A stretch of DNA of 64,000 nt from NCBI GenBank assembly GCA_037447655.1, contig JBBHKE010002700.1:52966-116965 (forward strand), read 5' to 3'. A program made the position numbers and the translations under genes. Origin of the DNA: Zygnema cylindricum. Taxonomy: Eukaryota; Streptophyta; Zygnematophyceae; Zygnematales; Zygnemataceae. Of the stretch, positions 32,043 to 43,507 are shown in pieces. Below the pieces are notes generated by a model. The model was given only the letters and a program-made list of their open reading frames with translations, was not told the origin of the DNA and ran no database searches. Each line of letters begins with the position of its first letter. Within the stretch, counting starts at the first letter, position 1.

Positions 32043-32264
32043 TACAACGCGAATCGTAATTAGCGTCAAGGTTTTTTTCGCAACTTAAAACATTTTTTCT
32101 CCGTACACACTTGTCGGATCATGGATCGGACGGTTGCGATTGAAAGGTAACATTCTCAACTTCCGATTGGCGGTCTCAAATTGAAAATCCAAGAAGTGTA
32201 TACGGAGAAAAGATGTTTAAAGTGGCGAAAAAAACCTTGACGCTAATAACTATTCGCGGTCGTA
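32043..32264. mobile_element. MITE family A, 210-bp subfamily, beside the TRIM
   Basis: Ends TACAACGCGAATCGTAATTA and AATAACTATTCGCGGTCGTA. Mirrored interior blocks AACATTTTTTCTCCGTACAC and TGTATACGGAGAAAAGATGT. It begins 17 bp after the TRIM ends. Confidence 0.83.
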
Positions 32265-32340
32265 GTGTTTAAGATGATAAAATAGCTTCATAATACTCAC
32301 CAATATAAAATGACAAACAAGAAAGTAATGCCCTTCAATG

Positions 32341-32797
32341 CATAGTTCAAAAGTAGGCGCTTCTATTGTAGGTCTTTTGTCGGCGCCTTCATCGTAAGTT
32401 GTGTTATGGGCTTTTCATGTGGTCGTCTTAAGTCGCTACTTTGATCAGCGACCGTCTAATCGTCCAAATCTGACGATAGTCCTATCGTAAGTTGTGTTAT
32501 AGGATTTTCATGTGATCTTTTAAGATCGCTACTTTGATCAGCCACCGTCCGATCGTCCGAATCTGACGGTTTAAATAAAAAGTCGCTCAAAACTCGCAGA
32601 CAAATATTTTTTTGTCCGTTTTTTTTTTCAAATTTAGACATGCCGGTTAATTCTCTATCGATCCATGTGCAGCTCAACCCTGTTACCATTTCATTTCATT
32701 TTGCGGCCAATACAATATGGGTCTCAAGGGTATATTGTATTTTTAGCGTACAATAGGCATATTGTATGGGTGTACTTTCATTTACTTTTGAACTATG
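32341..32797. mobile_element. Foldback element C2 (inverted relative to C1)
   Basis: Ends CATAGTTCAAA and TTTTGAACTATG. Carries the C1 blocks in reverse order (CTCAACCCTGTTAC, GCGTACAATAGGCATATTGT). Two internal near-copies of a segment containing CTACTTTGATCAGC occur at about 32400-32455 and 32480-32560. It lacks the nested MITE of C1. Confidence 0.7.
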
Positions 32798-33556
32798 CTT
32801 CAATGTGAGTACACCATAGCAACGATAAGGTTATTCTGGCGAAACTTTTAAACCAATCCAAGAAGTTTTCTTGGCATTCAAACTGATATACAGAAATACA
32901 GGTCAGCTGTGCAAGTGTCACGATGGAAGGATAAAAAAAAAAGGAAAATCAGTTGTGCAAGCTACCGTGTTTCATCTATTCCATAAATTTTGCATGAGTG
33001 CATAAAACACTTTGTCCCTACTTAAATTCAACATTTGAAATAATGGGATTTTTGTCGTTTAGTCTGGAGTGGAAAATTATTTAAAGTGAAAAATTCTCCG
33101 CTGTATGAGATACCACGAAATGTCGGAATTGTGCGGACACCCAAGAAATAGTATTGAAATGTCCATCAGATTGACCATACATGTGTACCGGGTGGAAGGA
33201 AAAAGCCTAATTAGAGGATTTTTAATTGTTTATAAAGCCCTAGCCAAGCAACGTGAATATGGTGGAAAAAAGGACACTGTGCGTTGGGAGATTCTTTATT
33301 TCATATCGAAAAAGTTGTGGATAATGTTTTCAAAAAGGAATGATAATTGTAATGAAGGCGTTGCAATGAAGGCATTGACTTAGGAATCTGCAAAAGTCAA
33401 ATCTGGGCTGTATATGCCGCTTTCTATTATGGGCGAAGTCGGCGTCATTTTATCTCGCCTCTATTTTTCGTTTTTACTTTTTAAATCCTGGATCGACCTG
33501 TCCGTCCACGTGTCACGTGCGCTAGACATTCACTCCCCAAAATCGAAAAACTGTAT
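32798..33556. other. No gene seen; intergenic DNA
   Basis: AT-rich DNA with short frames only. No repeat ends, RNA genes or coding families were recognised. Confidence 0.4.
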
Positions 33557-33741
33557 TCAGTAGGGGTCACAATCCCGGTACCCGAATCTGGTCGTACCCG
33601 TTTTTTTTTTATTTTTGAATCACCCGGCCGAATCTGGCTGGCCTCCAAATTTCGGCACCCGAATCCGTTCCGGATGCGACGCGGCCGGCCGGGTACGGGA
33701 TAAGGTATTGATTCGAGTACCCGATTGTGACCTCTGCTGAA
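33557..33741. mobile_element. Short foldback element with hAT-like ends
   Basis: Left end CAGTAGGGGTCACAATC and right end GATTGTGACCTCTGCTG form an imperfect inverted repeat starting CAG and ending CTG, as in hAT elements. The GC-rich interior repeats CCCGAATCTGG/CACCCGAATCCG and contains CGGCCGGCCGGG. No clear 8-bp target duplication was found. Confidence 0.6.
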
Positions 33742-34082
33742 CGCAGTAATTTCCAATTTTCTAAATGGAATGTGCCGATTATAATACACATGGAAAACAC
33801 AGACGCGATGTGTGAATCCGATTCTAACGTGCCGATATGAGTCTGATAGTACAATTTATTTACATATTACTATAAATCTGGTTCAGTACAGTACCGTACA
33901 GTACAGTACTGTTTTGAGTCGTGAATTGATGGTCAATCCGTTGAAGAGCTTTGACTTGCGAAAAAGTGCAATGAACCAGATAAAATTTTGCCGCGCTTGT
34001 GAACGTCGACCGTCATAAAAAGTCAGCAATCCACACGACCGGCCAGCATTTACGCTAACAAAACTGCGACGACCACATGTAA

Positions 34083-34860
34083 GGGTGTGTCCCCATGTGC
34101 ATAAGTAAGGGTTTTTTCCTGTCGTTTTGCTGTAAAACTTAGCGCCGTACTGCCTAAGTTGCAACCGTACGAAGGAATCTCAAATTTGTAGAGTACAATT
34201 TGCGTCATCCCTGAACTTAGGATGTACGAAAAGTTGTCATCTTGTGCTTTTCGACCCACTTCGACGACAAAAAACGTCATCTTCAACCTTATCTTTAAAA
34301 CACATGCGCGATGTGATTTAAAATTAGGTTTTTTCGATTGACAAATAGGAACATACTTTCGCAATGCCGTAAACTTCGACAAAAATCCTACGATTTCCAA
34401 GGACAAAGAAAAGTACATAGTTCGCTATGTTTTGTCCGTTTGCGTTCTAATACGACAAAGAAAAGTACACAAAATGTTTGGATTTGTCCGTTTTCGTCTA
34501 GTACGGATTTCTTTTTTTGCAGGGGTCTTCAAATTCCGATGCCATTTCACGTCGAGGGACAGGCGACGCGAAGACAAAGCGCATCTTCTTCGACCGTGAA
34601 ATTGCACAGGCTCGAAGGCGCTACGTCTACAATGTCACGGTAAGACATGCGACGTCACACGCAGGTACAAAAAACAACGTGCGACCACAGATTGTAGACG
34701 TTGACAACCGTCACAGGTATTGTCGACGTATACAATCGTCACAAGCGTTAGTTACGATTTCGTCCTTACAGACATAGGGACACTTGAACACCGGGTCCGG
34801 CGGATCCGCGCTAAAATAGAAAGTAATTTCGCTAAGTTACAAGTACATGGGGACACACCC
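34083..34860. mobile_element. Harbinger-like MITE E (TSD TAA)
   Basis: A perfect 16-bp terminal repeat GGGTGTGTCCCCATGT/ACATGGGGACACACCC flanked on both sides by TAA (34080-34082 and 34861-34863). A three-base TWA duplication with G-rich ends is typical of PIF/Harbinger elements. No transposase domain was recognised inside. Confidence 0.8.
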
Positions 34861-34863
34861 TAA

Positions 34864-35596
34864 GTAGAAATGCTGCGCGAAAGCCCTACTTTTCTCACCA
34901 AACCGGCTGATTTCAATTTTTCGCAAGTCAACGCTCGTCAACGGATTGACCGTCAGATCACACAGCTCAGCATACCAGATCTGTACTAATGTGTACCTAA
35001 ATTGTACGATTTTGCACAGGCTGACATAGGCTCTTGGGCCCAACCAAAATGACCCATGCGCTGATCATTTCCCTTCTTTTTAACAGTCACGAATACATGC
35101 TTACGTGTACCTAAAGGAAAATGATTAATGTTTAAAGCTGACTTTGTTGTCTTTGACATTCTCGTCCTTTGTTTTTGTTTTTTTTTTAAATCTGAACTTT
35201 TCTCCGCTTCCCGTAATTTGGTGTTGTGGTAAAGGTCAAATACAGTACGTAGGACAACAACGACATTTTGTCCTGACGCTCTACATTGATCGATTTTCAT
35301 TGGCGGAAGCTTTTCAGCCTCTCTTGAGCGTCCACGCCGGGGGAACCGAGGAAGTGAACTCCGATTTCTTGTCGGGGAGGAATCGTACTGCCTGATCCTT
35401 TTGCCTTTTGTCCTTTTGTAAACACCGAAACCAAAGGTCTTCGATTTCAACGGAAATATGTCCTTAAACTATTTCGGTTTGATACTACGGTACGGTGAAG
35501 CTACATATACTTGTAAACTTGTAATGATCGGGGAAGTTTCGAAAACGTAGGCGGTAAATTCGGCCGCGCTCGCTCATATCTGGAGAATCCTGTAGC
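34864..35596. other. No gene seen between two Harbinger-like elements
   Basis: Contains a T9-11 run and short frames without family signatures. The start (TTGACTTGCGAAAAA-like in reverse, near 34918-34950) resembles 33945-33975 in inverted orientation, so it may belong to an older element pair around element E. Confidence 0.35.
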
Positions 35597-35599
35597 TAA

Positions 35600-36885
35600 G
35601 GGTAACCTTCCATCAGGCGAAAAGTGGGGCTGTTTACTGGAGAAAGTACCGTTCCGTACTAGGCCGTACTGTTTTTTTTTTTTTTTTTTCAAAAGATGTT
35701 TACTAAAAATTCGTTGAGATTCTCCAGACTTCTTGGAGAGAACTACCACCGTCCGATTTTCAATTTTCGACGCAAACGCTTCTTGTTTCCAGTACGTAGC
35801 TAGTCTCCTCCAACTGTCCTCGGGAGGAGAGTTTGTGATTACTGGACGCGTGTTTTGATCCACTTGTAAAGTCAGAGTCGATCCACGACAGACGTGAAGC
35901 AATAAACTTACATGTGGCAATTGGAGTGTACCGTGTGACATAAAAGCCAGCCTGTTCGACGACAAATAAATCTTGGTTGTATGCTCGACGACAAAAAAAT
36001 TTTGGTTGTAAGACATCCTGTGACGTCTCCTTCATAAATGTGCGATACAGCGATTCACGTACAAATGGTACATCCTTGGACATTTGTACAAACTTTAATT
36101 TTGCAACGGTTTTCGTGGCCGTTGATACCACAACAACCGTAAGAACGTTCAGATTGTACATTAGCGTGACGCTACTACACCGCGAATCGCTATTAGCGTA
36201 CATGACGCTAATTGGGGTACCCCTTTTTTTGGGGCAAATTCTCAAATAGAATAAAGTACGCTAAATGTTTTTGAACGTTATTTGAGGTACCCCGCTCAAT
36301 GCGGTTCATAACTGTAATTTAGTGCCCTTTTAAATAGTGTGGTGTACGGACTGCCAGATCTGTACTATTTCGTACATTTTTAAGTTTAAAGGTACAGAAA
36401 ATATAATAATATATAATTGCGTAAATATTTTCCGGCAAACGCAGATGTCAAAAAAACGCGACGGCGTACGAATTGAACAGTTTCGTACAAATACATGTTT
36501 TAGTGTGGACATATTATGTGCTGAAAATTTTTACAAAGCAGTTTACAAATTAGAGTACATGATAAATTAGTATCATGGTGTACCCGAAAAAACACAATTT
36601 ACCGTAAAGTACGCTAATTGTTTCATTACGCTATCTATTTCATTACGCTAATAGCGATTCACGGTGTAGATGTTTTAATCGGCGTCCGCCCGTACACATA
36701 CGCAGCTGCGATTTTGTCCTTTTGGAAATGATGATTATTCCTGGGCGGCTCAACAGGTCCTACGTGGTACCAATCGCAATCTAACACCTCATTCACTGGC
36801 ACGACCTGATGGAAGGGTGCTACAAATTTTACTCCCAGTAAACGTGTTCGTACGATTACTGGGAACGCCTGATGGAAGGTTACCC
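35600..36885. mobile_element. Harbinger-like element F (TSD TAA) with nested MITE
   Basis: The 20-bp ends GGGTAACCTTCCATCAGGCG and its perfect mirror are flanked by TAA at 35597-35599 and 36886-36888. At 1286 bp it includes a family-A MITE (36176-36668), so the original was about 790 bp, near the size of element E. A second end-like CCTGATGGAAGGG lies at about 36806. No transposase seen. Confidence 0.83.
36176..36668. mobile_element. MITE family A, ~490-bp subfamily, nested in element F
   Basis: Ends TACACCGCGAATCGCTATTA and TAATAGCGATTCACGGTGTA. Interior blocks TTTAAATAGTGTGGTGTACG and GAATTTGCCCC-like segments differ from the 210-bp subfamily. Its right part is shared with the remnant at 44676-44787. 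Confidence 0.86.
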
Positions 36886-37233
36886 TAAATTAATTTTTTT
36901 CCTGCAAATATGGGGTTTTGTCCTTTTGCTGGGTACGATGAGAGATTGTTATTTTAACATTGTATTCTAGAATAAACGCTGACTGGAATTCTGAACAAAA
37001 CAATAGAATCTGGATTTTTTGTGACACAGCCGGCACACTGCTTTATAATAAAGGCGGGGAAAAGTACGAACAAACTTCACCACTGTATATGTCATTTTCT
37101 TTTGCCGATTGACGTTTCCCGGACGCGTTTAGCTGGTCGTGAGATAGATCTTCTGAAGCTAAATAGTAAAAAAGTAGGCAATCTTGTTTGCTATCAACTT
37201 AAGTACAGTACCAGGCCTGTATGACTGTACTGT

Positions 37234-37590
37234 ACGTTACTCTACCCGTATTGATAACACGACATTTTGGCGTGACGTCGAATTTGTCAGTCCGTTTATC
37301 ATACCATTACAGCCACGCGAAATACAACAAATAGGATTGTACCACGTGTCTCTTTTCATTACATCAATATCGGAACATGAAAAGGGCAATCAAAACTCAA
37401 GTCACTCAACGGCTCACAATCTTACACAAAAGCAATCGACGATCAATTATCGTTGTCACCAGAGACGCCAATCAAACCTCGAAACACTCAACGGCTCAAG
37501 ATCTTACAAATAAAAAATGACGATCCGTTGTCACCAGAGACGAATGCGACTAGAATGCTTTTCCCTTTTAGAAAAAAGGCAAAGCAAAAA
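37234..37590 (+). repeat. Dispersed repeat H, copy 1
   Basis: Shares its full length with 44311-44674 and 44927-45288: CGACATTTTGGCGTGACGTC, a repeated ACTCAACGGCTCA motif, and CTTTTCCCTTTTAGAAAAA near the end. Function unknown; probably the body of a non-autonomous element. Confidence 0.75.
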
Positions 37591-37591
37591 C

Positions 37592-38603
37592 GGTACAAGA
37601 CAACCACATTTCATATAAATTCTCTGTACTGTCGCCGGTCGCTTTTTTCACATAGAGAAACTTTTCAACATTTGAGAAAAGGTATTTGACACTAATTAAT
37701 CCTCGGCTATAATAGCTTAAGGAATGAAATAGTATTATTAATTCTATTTTAGGTTCAAGAGTCGTAATTTACAGGCTCCGATTATGTGTTGTCAGCAGTA
37801 ATAGCGATTCACGTTGGAGTCTCGAAGATTTGCTGTTATATCTTAACATTTCTGCAACGATTCCGTATTTTATTGTACCTATTTACGTCAACGTTGTCGT
37901 CAAGCGAAAGTGACGTTTGCGAAAAGTCTTTCGTTGAGTATTGAACCATTTTCGCCTTTTCGGATCCAACAGGGTGGATACTACGGGAGTGCACGGGCAA
38001 CCGAGAAAAATGTGCAGGTGAGCCTATGATTGGATGTTTGTTCAGGCGTGTTTTCATTCTACAGTACTTTTTGTTTTTCACTGTACTTCTTTACGCTTCT
38101 TTGTTTTTCTGAACCAATTCGATTGATAAACTTCATAAGTGTGGTTGACTCACCGCCAAATTGCCATCGGAGGTTCTGTACTTTCTGTACTTTTCACCGC
38201 CCGTTTGCTGAATCACTGGTCTATGACTTTTGACTTTCAGCCTGATATTTCTTCTCCTCTTTTTTCAATCCATTTCAGGCGGTCTCCGCTAGGTACAGTT
38301 CTGTATTTGTCTCTTATCTCTTCACTACTAATACTTTATTTTTTAATTTTATTGCACCAATGCGGATCTCTTTCCTTTCTTTTTTTTCTGAATTTACAAT
38401 TGCTTTAATTTTGTGCAGAAACTTTCTTCCTTTCTTTTCCCGTGAACACTTATTTTCTTGCCCTTCTTATCTTTGTTCCCTGTTACTATTTTAACTCTCC
38501 GTATTTTCCCCTGTTCTCTGCAAGATTTCTTCGCTTTCTGGTTTCCCGTTCGTCTCTGCCCTCTCCCTCTCTTTTCTTCTCCTTTCCCTCCTTTCTCCTA
38601 GCC
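37592..38603 (+). promoter_or_regulatory. Upstream region and pyrimidine-rich leader of the pseudokinase gene
   Basis: The last 300 bases are very T/C-rich, like a long plant 5' UTR. Possible 5' UTR intron from CCGCTAG|GTACAG (38294) to TTGTGCAG (38418). An open frame runs in from 38442 but lacks an ATG before 38604. Confidence 0.35.
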
Positions 38604-39707
38604 ATGTCGTCTTTCCGTAGTATGTTTTTCAGTAAAAACAAACAAACCTCTTCTTCTTTGACGGCACACCTTATTGATGGAAATCCCGCGTTCACCGGAT
38701 CATCATCATCAGCTGGAAGCTATTCCGCACATTTTGAGCAGGAGGGTGGAGTATCGTCTCCACGTTCAAGTTTTATGAACCCTATTTTGGAACCAGAGGT
38801 CCATATGAATCCTATGGATCTTCTATTTGGAGGTGGCAGTTTCCAGCACCCTTTTACTACGATGTTTGACGTACAACAAAACTCAGGACCGAAACTTACA
38901 ACTTTAACTGTACAACAAGTACAACACATAACTGGTAACTTTTCAAAGCTTAGGATTATGATTGAAAAGGACTCCTGGAGTGTTTTCAAAGGAGAGTTTT
39001 CAGGGAAACCGGTGGCTGTCCATAAGATTCTGACGAACAGCGAAGAACTTGATTCAATGGCAAAGAAGATGCAGTCCGTAAGCCACGATCATGCAGCAAA
39101 AGCAATTGCTTGGTGTCCAGAGAATGGCTGTATTGTTGTCGAAATATTGAAGGGAAAAAGCTTACGAGAAAAACTGTCCGATGGAATAAGATGGCAGGAT
39201 CGCTGCCGAATAGCAGTTGACATTGCATCAGCAGTTGAATATTTGATAGACAACGAGGTTGCAGTGAATGGGATTGATTCTGCTGCAATTTCTTTGGATA
39301 AAAGTAATACAAAGAGCAAGCTTATATACTCCATTGCTGGGGATCGTATGGACAAACAGTCATCATTTGAGGGTATCGGGCTGCTGTTTCTTGAGCTTCT
39401 GACGACTTCATCAAATAAAGAGGTTCTGAAGCTTTCTTCTATTCTCCAAACGAGCAAGAAACCTACGTCACTTTTAATAGAGAGAATTGGCTCTCGAGTG
39501 GGCACTTGGCCGGAGGATGTGTTGACAGCCTTTGTCAGTATAACTATCACATGTTTGAATGCCAGCAGACAAAAAATGAATTGGAAGACACTGGCGGCAG
39601 AGTTAGCCCACCTTGGGAAGTTGGTGACAGAGGCAGAAAAAAACTCTAAAAAAAGTCCAGCCAGCTCTTCCTCAAGTTCTGGGAATGTACCTCCTCCAAA
39701 GGTATGA
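38604..39707 (+). CDS. Protein kinase-like pseudokinase
   Basis: 367 aa from the ATG at 38604 (MSSFRSMFFSKNKQ). Residues 1-100 are Ser-rich and disordered-looking. Residues about 112-340 follow the kinase fold: VFKGEFSGKPVAVHKI (strands 2-3 with a VAIK-like Lys141), EILKGKSLREKL, IRWQDRCRIAVDIASAVEYL (helix E), and FEGIGLLFLELLT (helix F). Catalytic parts are lost: the glycine loop is EKDSWSV, the HRD/HGDLKPEN region reads VNGIDSAAIS, and no DFG is present. It resembles plant RLCK or U-box-associated kinase domains. The tail (345-367) is Lys/Ser-rich. The stop follows directly on a good donor (AAAG|GTATGA), and an acceptor TTTTGTGCAG precedes an N gap, so a spliced longer 3' end is possible. 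Role: probably a scaffold or allosteric partner, by inference. Confidence 0.72.
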   Translation: MSSFRSMFFSKNKQTSSSLTAHLIDGNPAFTGSSSSAGSYSAHFEQEGGVSSPRSSFMNPILEPEVHMNPMDLLFGGGSFQHPFTTMFDVQQNSGPKLTTLTVQQVQHITGNFSKLRIMIEKDSWSVFKGEFSGKPVAVHKILTNSEELDSMAKKMQSVSHDHAAKAIAWCPENGCIVVEILKGKSLREKLSDGIRWQDRCRIAVDIASAVEYLIDNEVAVNGIDSAAISLDKSNTKSKLIYSIAGDRMDKQSSFEGIGLLFLELLTTSSNKEVLKLSSILQTSKKPTSLLIERIGSRVGTWPEDVLTAFVSITITCLNASRQKMNWKTLAAELAHLGKLVTEAEKNSKKSPASSSSSSGNVPPPKV

Positions 39708-39938
39708 TATTGGTTAGTTGTCAAATGAAAAGGCTGGTTATTAACTTACTGTTTTCTGACTTTTTCTTTTCAAGGCATGAGCACCGCATATCAGTGCTGT
39801 GACAAATACTTTTACTTTTACACTGTAGAGGCAGTAGAGACAAAAAGGTTCACTGTATGTTCTTACCTTTGTCCCCTGCAGGTTTGATGCAACACATGTA
39901 TGTGTGTTTAACAGACTATTATTTTTTGTGCAGCTTGG

Positions 39939-39948
39939 NNNNNNNNNN
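39939..39948. other. Assembly gap (10 N)
   Basis: Ten N directly after an acceptor-like TTTTTTGTGCAGCTTGG. The true size is unknown. Sequence right of it may not be adjacent in the genome. Confidence 1.
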
Positions 39949-40263
39949 CACAACCCTCTAATTGCTCGCCTAACTGCTTTAGCCTGCTTGCTTTGTGTTT
40001 AGCGTATAGACCTTTTAATAGCATGCCAGTCGGTTCTTCCCGGCAACTAACTGTAGCTTAACTGCCTGCGCTAAGTCTTCCCTGGTGTTTACTGCTTCGT
40101 GTGAACCTGCCATACTCCACGAAGCATGATGTGTTGTTATCAGTCGGCCTACGATACCTGGTGTTGAATGATTTGTGGTACTCGTAAATTACATGCCGGA
40201 AGATAGACAATTATAGATCTTTGTTCTTAAACATCAAATCGATTAAGATTTATCACAGACTTA

Positions 40264-40835
40264 CTATTATAAGAGTACTTTTGAAACCTAATTTTGCCAT
40301 TTCTCTAAATCTGAATAGTGCGACACTATTTAGAATTAGCTAAACTACAAATTCTTGTTTCTAGATATTAACAGATAGAAGGCCGTACATTAAATGCTCA
40401 TGGTGTTTAGTAAGTTGTGGTCCATAGCATCCGGCTGACTATTGTTGTGTAGTACGAAGCACCTCATACCGTCCAAGTGTGCTTCGTCATTTGTGGTCCC
40501 TTCTGAATCGCGTCCGTCAATTCGATGTCAATCAACGGCCCTTCTTGGCTGACCGTACGATAATTTTCCAGATATGCGATTTGTGTTTCGTTCGTCCGAT
40601 TTCGTCAATCCGCTCGTTAATCTCCCAACACGTGTAACGGTTCTACTCCGTGAAACTTGCAACACCCTTTTCATGCCGACGCATGTCCAATTGGTTCTAC
40701 AGTACACTCTCTTAGTCTTCTATTACTGTAACACTATTTGAGGTAAGTATTACATGTTTTCATTTCCCAAAATATTTTAAGTCTTTATTCCTCCTCACAT
40801 CTCTATCTTCTGAGTAAAGATTTCGAATTTCAACA
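40264..40835 (-). repeat. Copia element 1, 3' LTR
   Basis: Runs from TATTATAAGAGTAC to GAATTTCAACA (the reverse strand begins TGTTGAA). Similar throughout to 43508-44089 with scattered differences. The outer boundary is uncertain by several bases. Confidence 0.82.
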
Positions 40836-40858
40836 CTCCCCTAAATCTTTAGACTTAG

Positions 40859-41287
40859 TCACTCACTTAGCCTAATAGCCTTTCTACCAAACTGCACTTT
40901 AGGAGCAAGAAAGGGTTTGGTTAGCATGTCAGCAACCATTCTCTCATCCGGTAAATAACACAATTTTAACAATCTTGCAAGCACATTTTCTCTCACAAAA
41001 AGAAGTCTGACATCTATGTGCTTGCTCATAAAATGATGACTTGGATTAGTAGCAATAGCAATGGCTTCCTGGTTGTCACACCAAATAGTATGTGGACCTT
41101 TCTGCATGTATCCAAGTTCCTGCAAAATGGACTTAACCCATAGGAGTTCCTTAAGTGCAGAAGCTGCTGCCATGTACTCTAACTCCATTATAGACTGTGC
41201 TATAACCTTTTGCTGCTTGCTGCTCCAGCAGCAAGTTCCTTCTCCGATCTTAAGAACGAAGCCGAATGCGGATTTTCTGTTTGGCAT
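40859..41287 (-). pseudogene. Copia element 1 RNase H fragment
   Basis: The reverse-strand frame contains QKVIAQSIMELEYMAAAS, IWCDNQEAIAIATNP, SKHIDVRLLFVRE and ERMVADMLTKP, the hallmarks of copia RNase H. It reads as a 142-residue uninterrupted segment, but the upstream pol is broken. Confidence 0.85.
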
Positions 41288-41442
41288 ATCTCCATAGTTG
41301 CCGTCACTCCAAGTCTACATTTTCACTTCTCCTACTTCGAGTATCAGCTTACGATCTCAGGTGCCTGCAAGGTATCTCAAAACTCTTTTTGCAGCTTCCC
41401 AGTCTACCCTTTTATGATTCTGCACACCTCTACTTAGGACTC

Positions 41443-42134
41443 CTACAGCTGCTGCATGTCAGGTCTTGTACAATTCATGAAGTATATGAGACTTCCCACT
41501 ACCTGTATATACGGCTTTGAAGCCATAAATTCTTCCTCTCCTGACTCTAGGCTCTCACTAACCGTTTTGCCTGAGTCTGACTCACTTCCATCAAGCTTCT
41601 GTTTGAGTTCCATGGGAGTAACAGATCCTTTTACATCGTTTATTTCAAATTTTTCGAGCATATTAATTATTGCTTCCTTTGGGGTTAACATAATGAGTTT
41701 TCTCTTTCTATCTCTCTCTACCTGTATTCCTAAGATATACTTAGATTCACAAAGGTCGTTCATCTCGAACCTCGACCTTAAAGCCGTTTTAATTCGATTT
41801 ATTTCATCCATAGACTTGTTACTAGAAGCAAGTCATCAACATATACAAAAATATATAGAATCTCATCCTCCCCTTGTAGTAGATACACTGAATGATCTGA
41901 ACTAATCCTTTGCAATCATAGTCTAGTAAGAAATTCATCTAGTTTTAAGTTCCATTGTTTGGGGGCATGTTTTAGCCCATATAACGATTTTATTAGTTTA
42001 CAGACTAAGTTTTCTTTCCCTTTCTCTGCATACATCTCTGGGTGTTTCATGTAAATGGTTTCCTCTAACTCTCCATGTAGGAAAGTTGTCTTAACGTCCT
42101 TCTGGTGGACTTCCATGTTTTCTATAGCAGCCAA
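41443..42134 (-). pseudogene. Copia element 1 reverse transcriptase fragments
   Basis: Reverse-strand segments include VHQKDVKTTFLHGELEETIY, LIKSLYGLKHAPKQWN (42134-41916) and then RFEMNDLCESKYILGIQVER (41811 down). They are in different frames with stops between them, so the polymerase is inactive. A YVDDLL-type catalytic motif region lies around 41820-41850 (its reverse reads IFVYVDDLLL). Confidence 0.83.
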
Positions 42135-42599
42135 ACTTAGTAAGTTTCTGACAATGGGAAATATGACAGCCGGAGAGAAGGTTTCCTCAAAATCAATACC
42201 TTCTTTCTGATTGTAATGGTTCCTACAGCATAAGACAAGGGATCATATTCTTCAGTTGCGGAACTTGAGAAAAGAGCAGTTCCCCGAGAAGATTTCCCCA
42301 AAAAGCCCTTAGGATATGGGCTTTGCTGCTAGCCTGGACGATATAATCCTGTTTCATTTGCCTTTTTCAACTTCAAACAGTAAGTTGTATCCATGTCTGT
42401 TTTCAGAGTAGTAAAAGTAAGTAGTAGAGTATCTATTTGGCCTATTATTATACTGAATCAGATTGTGATTCCTATCTTGATTTTCGTTGTGATTTTATAA
42501 AGTTTTTCGGTTAAAATATGTGTTCAAAGCTTATACCTTTCTCTCTCCATGAAGTATTTTAGTAGTTGCTTCTTCTTCTAAGATCAGATTGTATACTAA
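42135..42599 (-). pseudogene. Copia element 1, degenerate middle
   Basis: Short reverse-strand match to the start of RT (KKEGIDFEETFSPAVIF around 42150-42205) at the right frame order. The rest is too decayed to assign; integrase was not recognised. Confidence 0.5.
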
Positions 42600-43165
42600 A
42601 TGAAATGTCCAGCTACACTTATCATGAGTTTTCAGTTAGACAGACACTCCTTCATATTATTAGGGAGTCCTCTAACAAGTAAAGCTGCCTGCTGGAACTC
42701 AAGAAATGAGCAACCACCTGACGAATGTGAATCAATAAGAACACGAAATTTATCACAATATGTCACCATACTCCCCCTAGAGTATTTATAGTCCCAGATT
42801 TGTCCAGCCACCAGAAGTTCTTCATGTACATTAGATATTTCAAAAGCTGTTTTTAGTTATTCCCAGATTTCTTTTGCATTTTTCATTTTGAGCCGAGACA
42901 TTACCAAATTCTCTGAGATGGACAAGATCAGATTTTTTCTCTCCAATGAGTTTTTCTTCGCCCAGCTTGGATCTATTTCATCTAAAGTACCATCCAAGAT
43001 CCCCTATAAATCAACAGTTTTAAATGTGGATTCAACCATTGCTGGCCAATATGCATACTTTTGGCCATTGAATATGGGAATTCTTGATGAAAGGTCCATA
43101 ACCTGTAGTTCTACAACCACAATTGTAGGAGGAGAACCAGCAGCAGTAGTAGTGGAAGTAGACAT
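42600..43165 (-). pseudogene. Copia element 1 gag remnant (UBN2-type)
   Basis: The reverse strand begins MSTSTTTAAG at 43165 and continues with IPIFNGQKYAYWPAMVES, IDPSWAKKNSLE and MKNAKEIWE, as in copia gag. An in-frame stop follows TFKTVDL and another follows KEIWE. Confidence 0.75.
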
Positions 43166-43507
43166 CTAAAACCGAAGCTATCAAGCACCATACTCAACAA
43201 CCAACTTCAAGATGTAATAGAATGCAACTCAGTGATCTATGCAGACTCAAATTTTGCATAACAATAGTAAACAGAATGTAGAATCACTCCTGAAAGATTC
43301 AACTTGATTGGTCCAGTCAATCATAAGATATTCATACTGCAGATTTACAAAAAACTGCCTTTGTTTATTAATATCCCAAGACTTGGATGATCATAATTTG
43401 TCTAAGTCCTAAACTATATACTCACAGTGATTTTCTATTGGTCACACTAATTGAAGTGACTGTATTATAGTACTGTCATATGCTACGACAAAGTACTAAA
43501 ATTGTAC

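Noticed and set aside
39741-39953. Reverse-strand frame beginning in the N gap
   Set aside because: Its start depends on unknown bases and it has no family resemblance.
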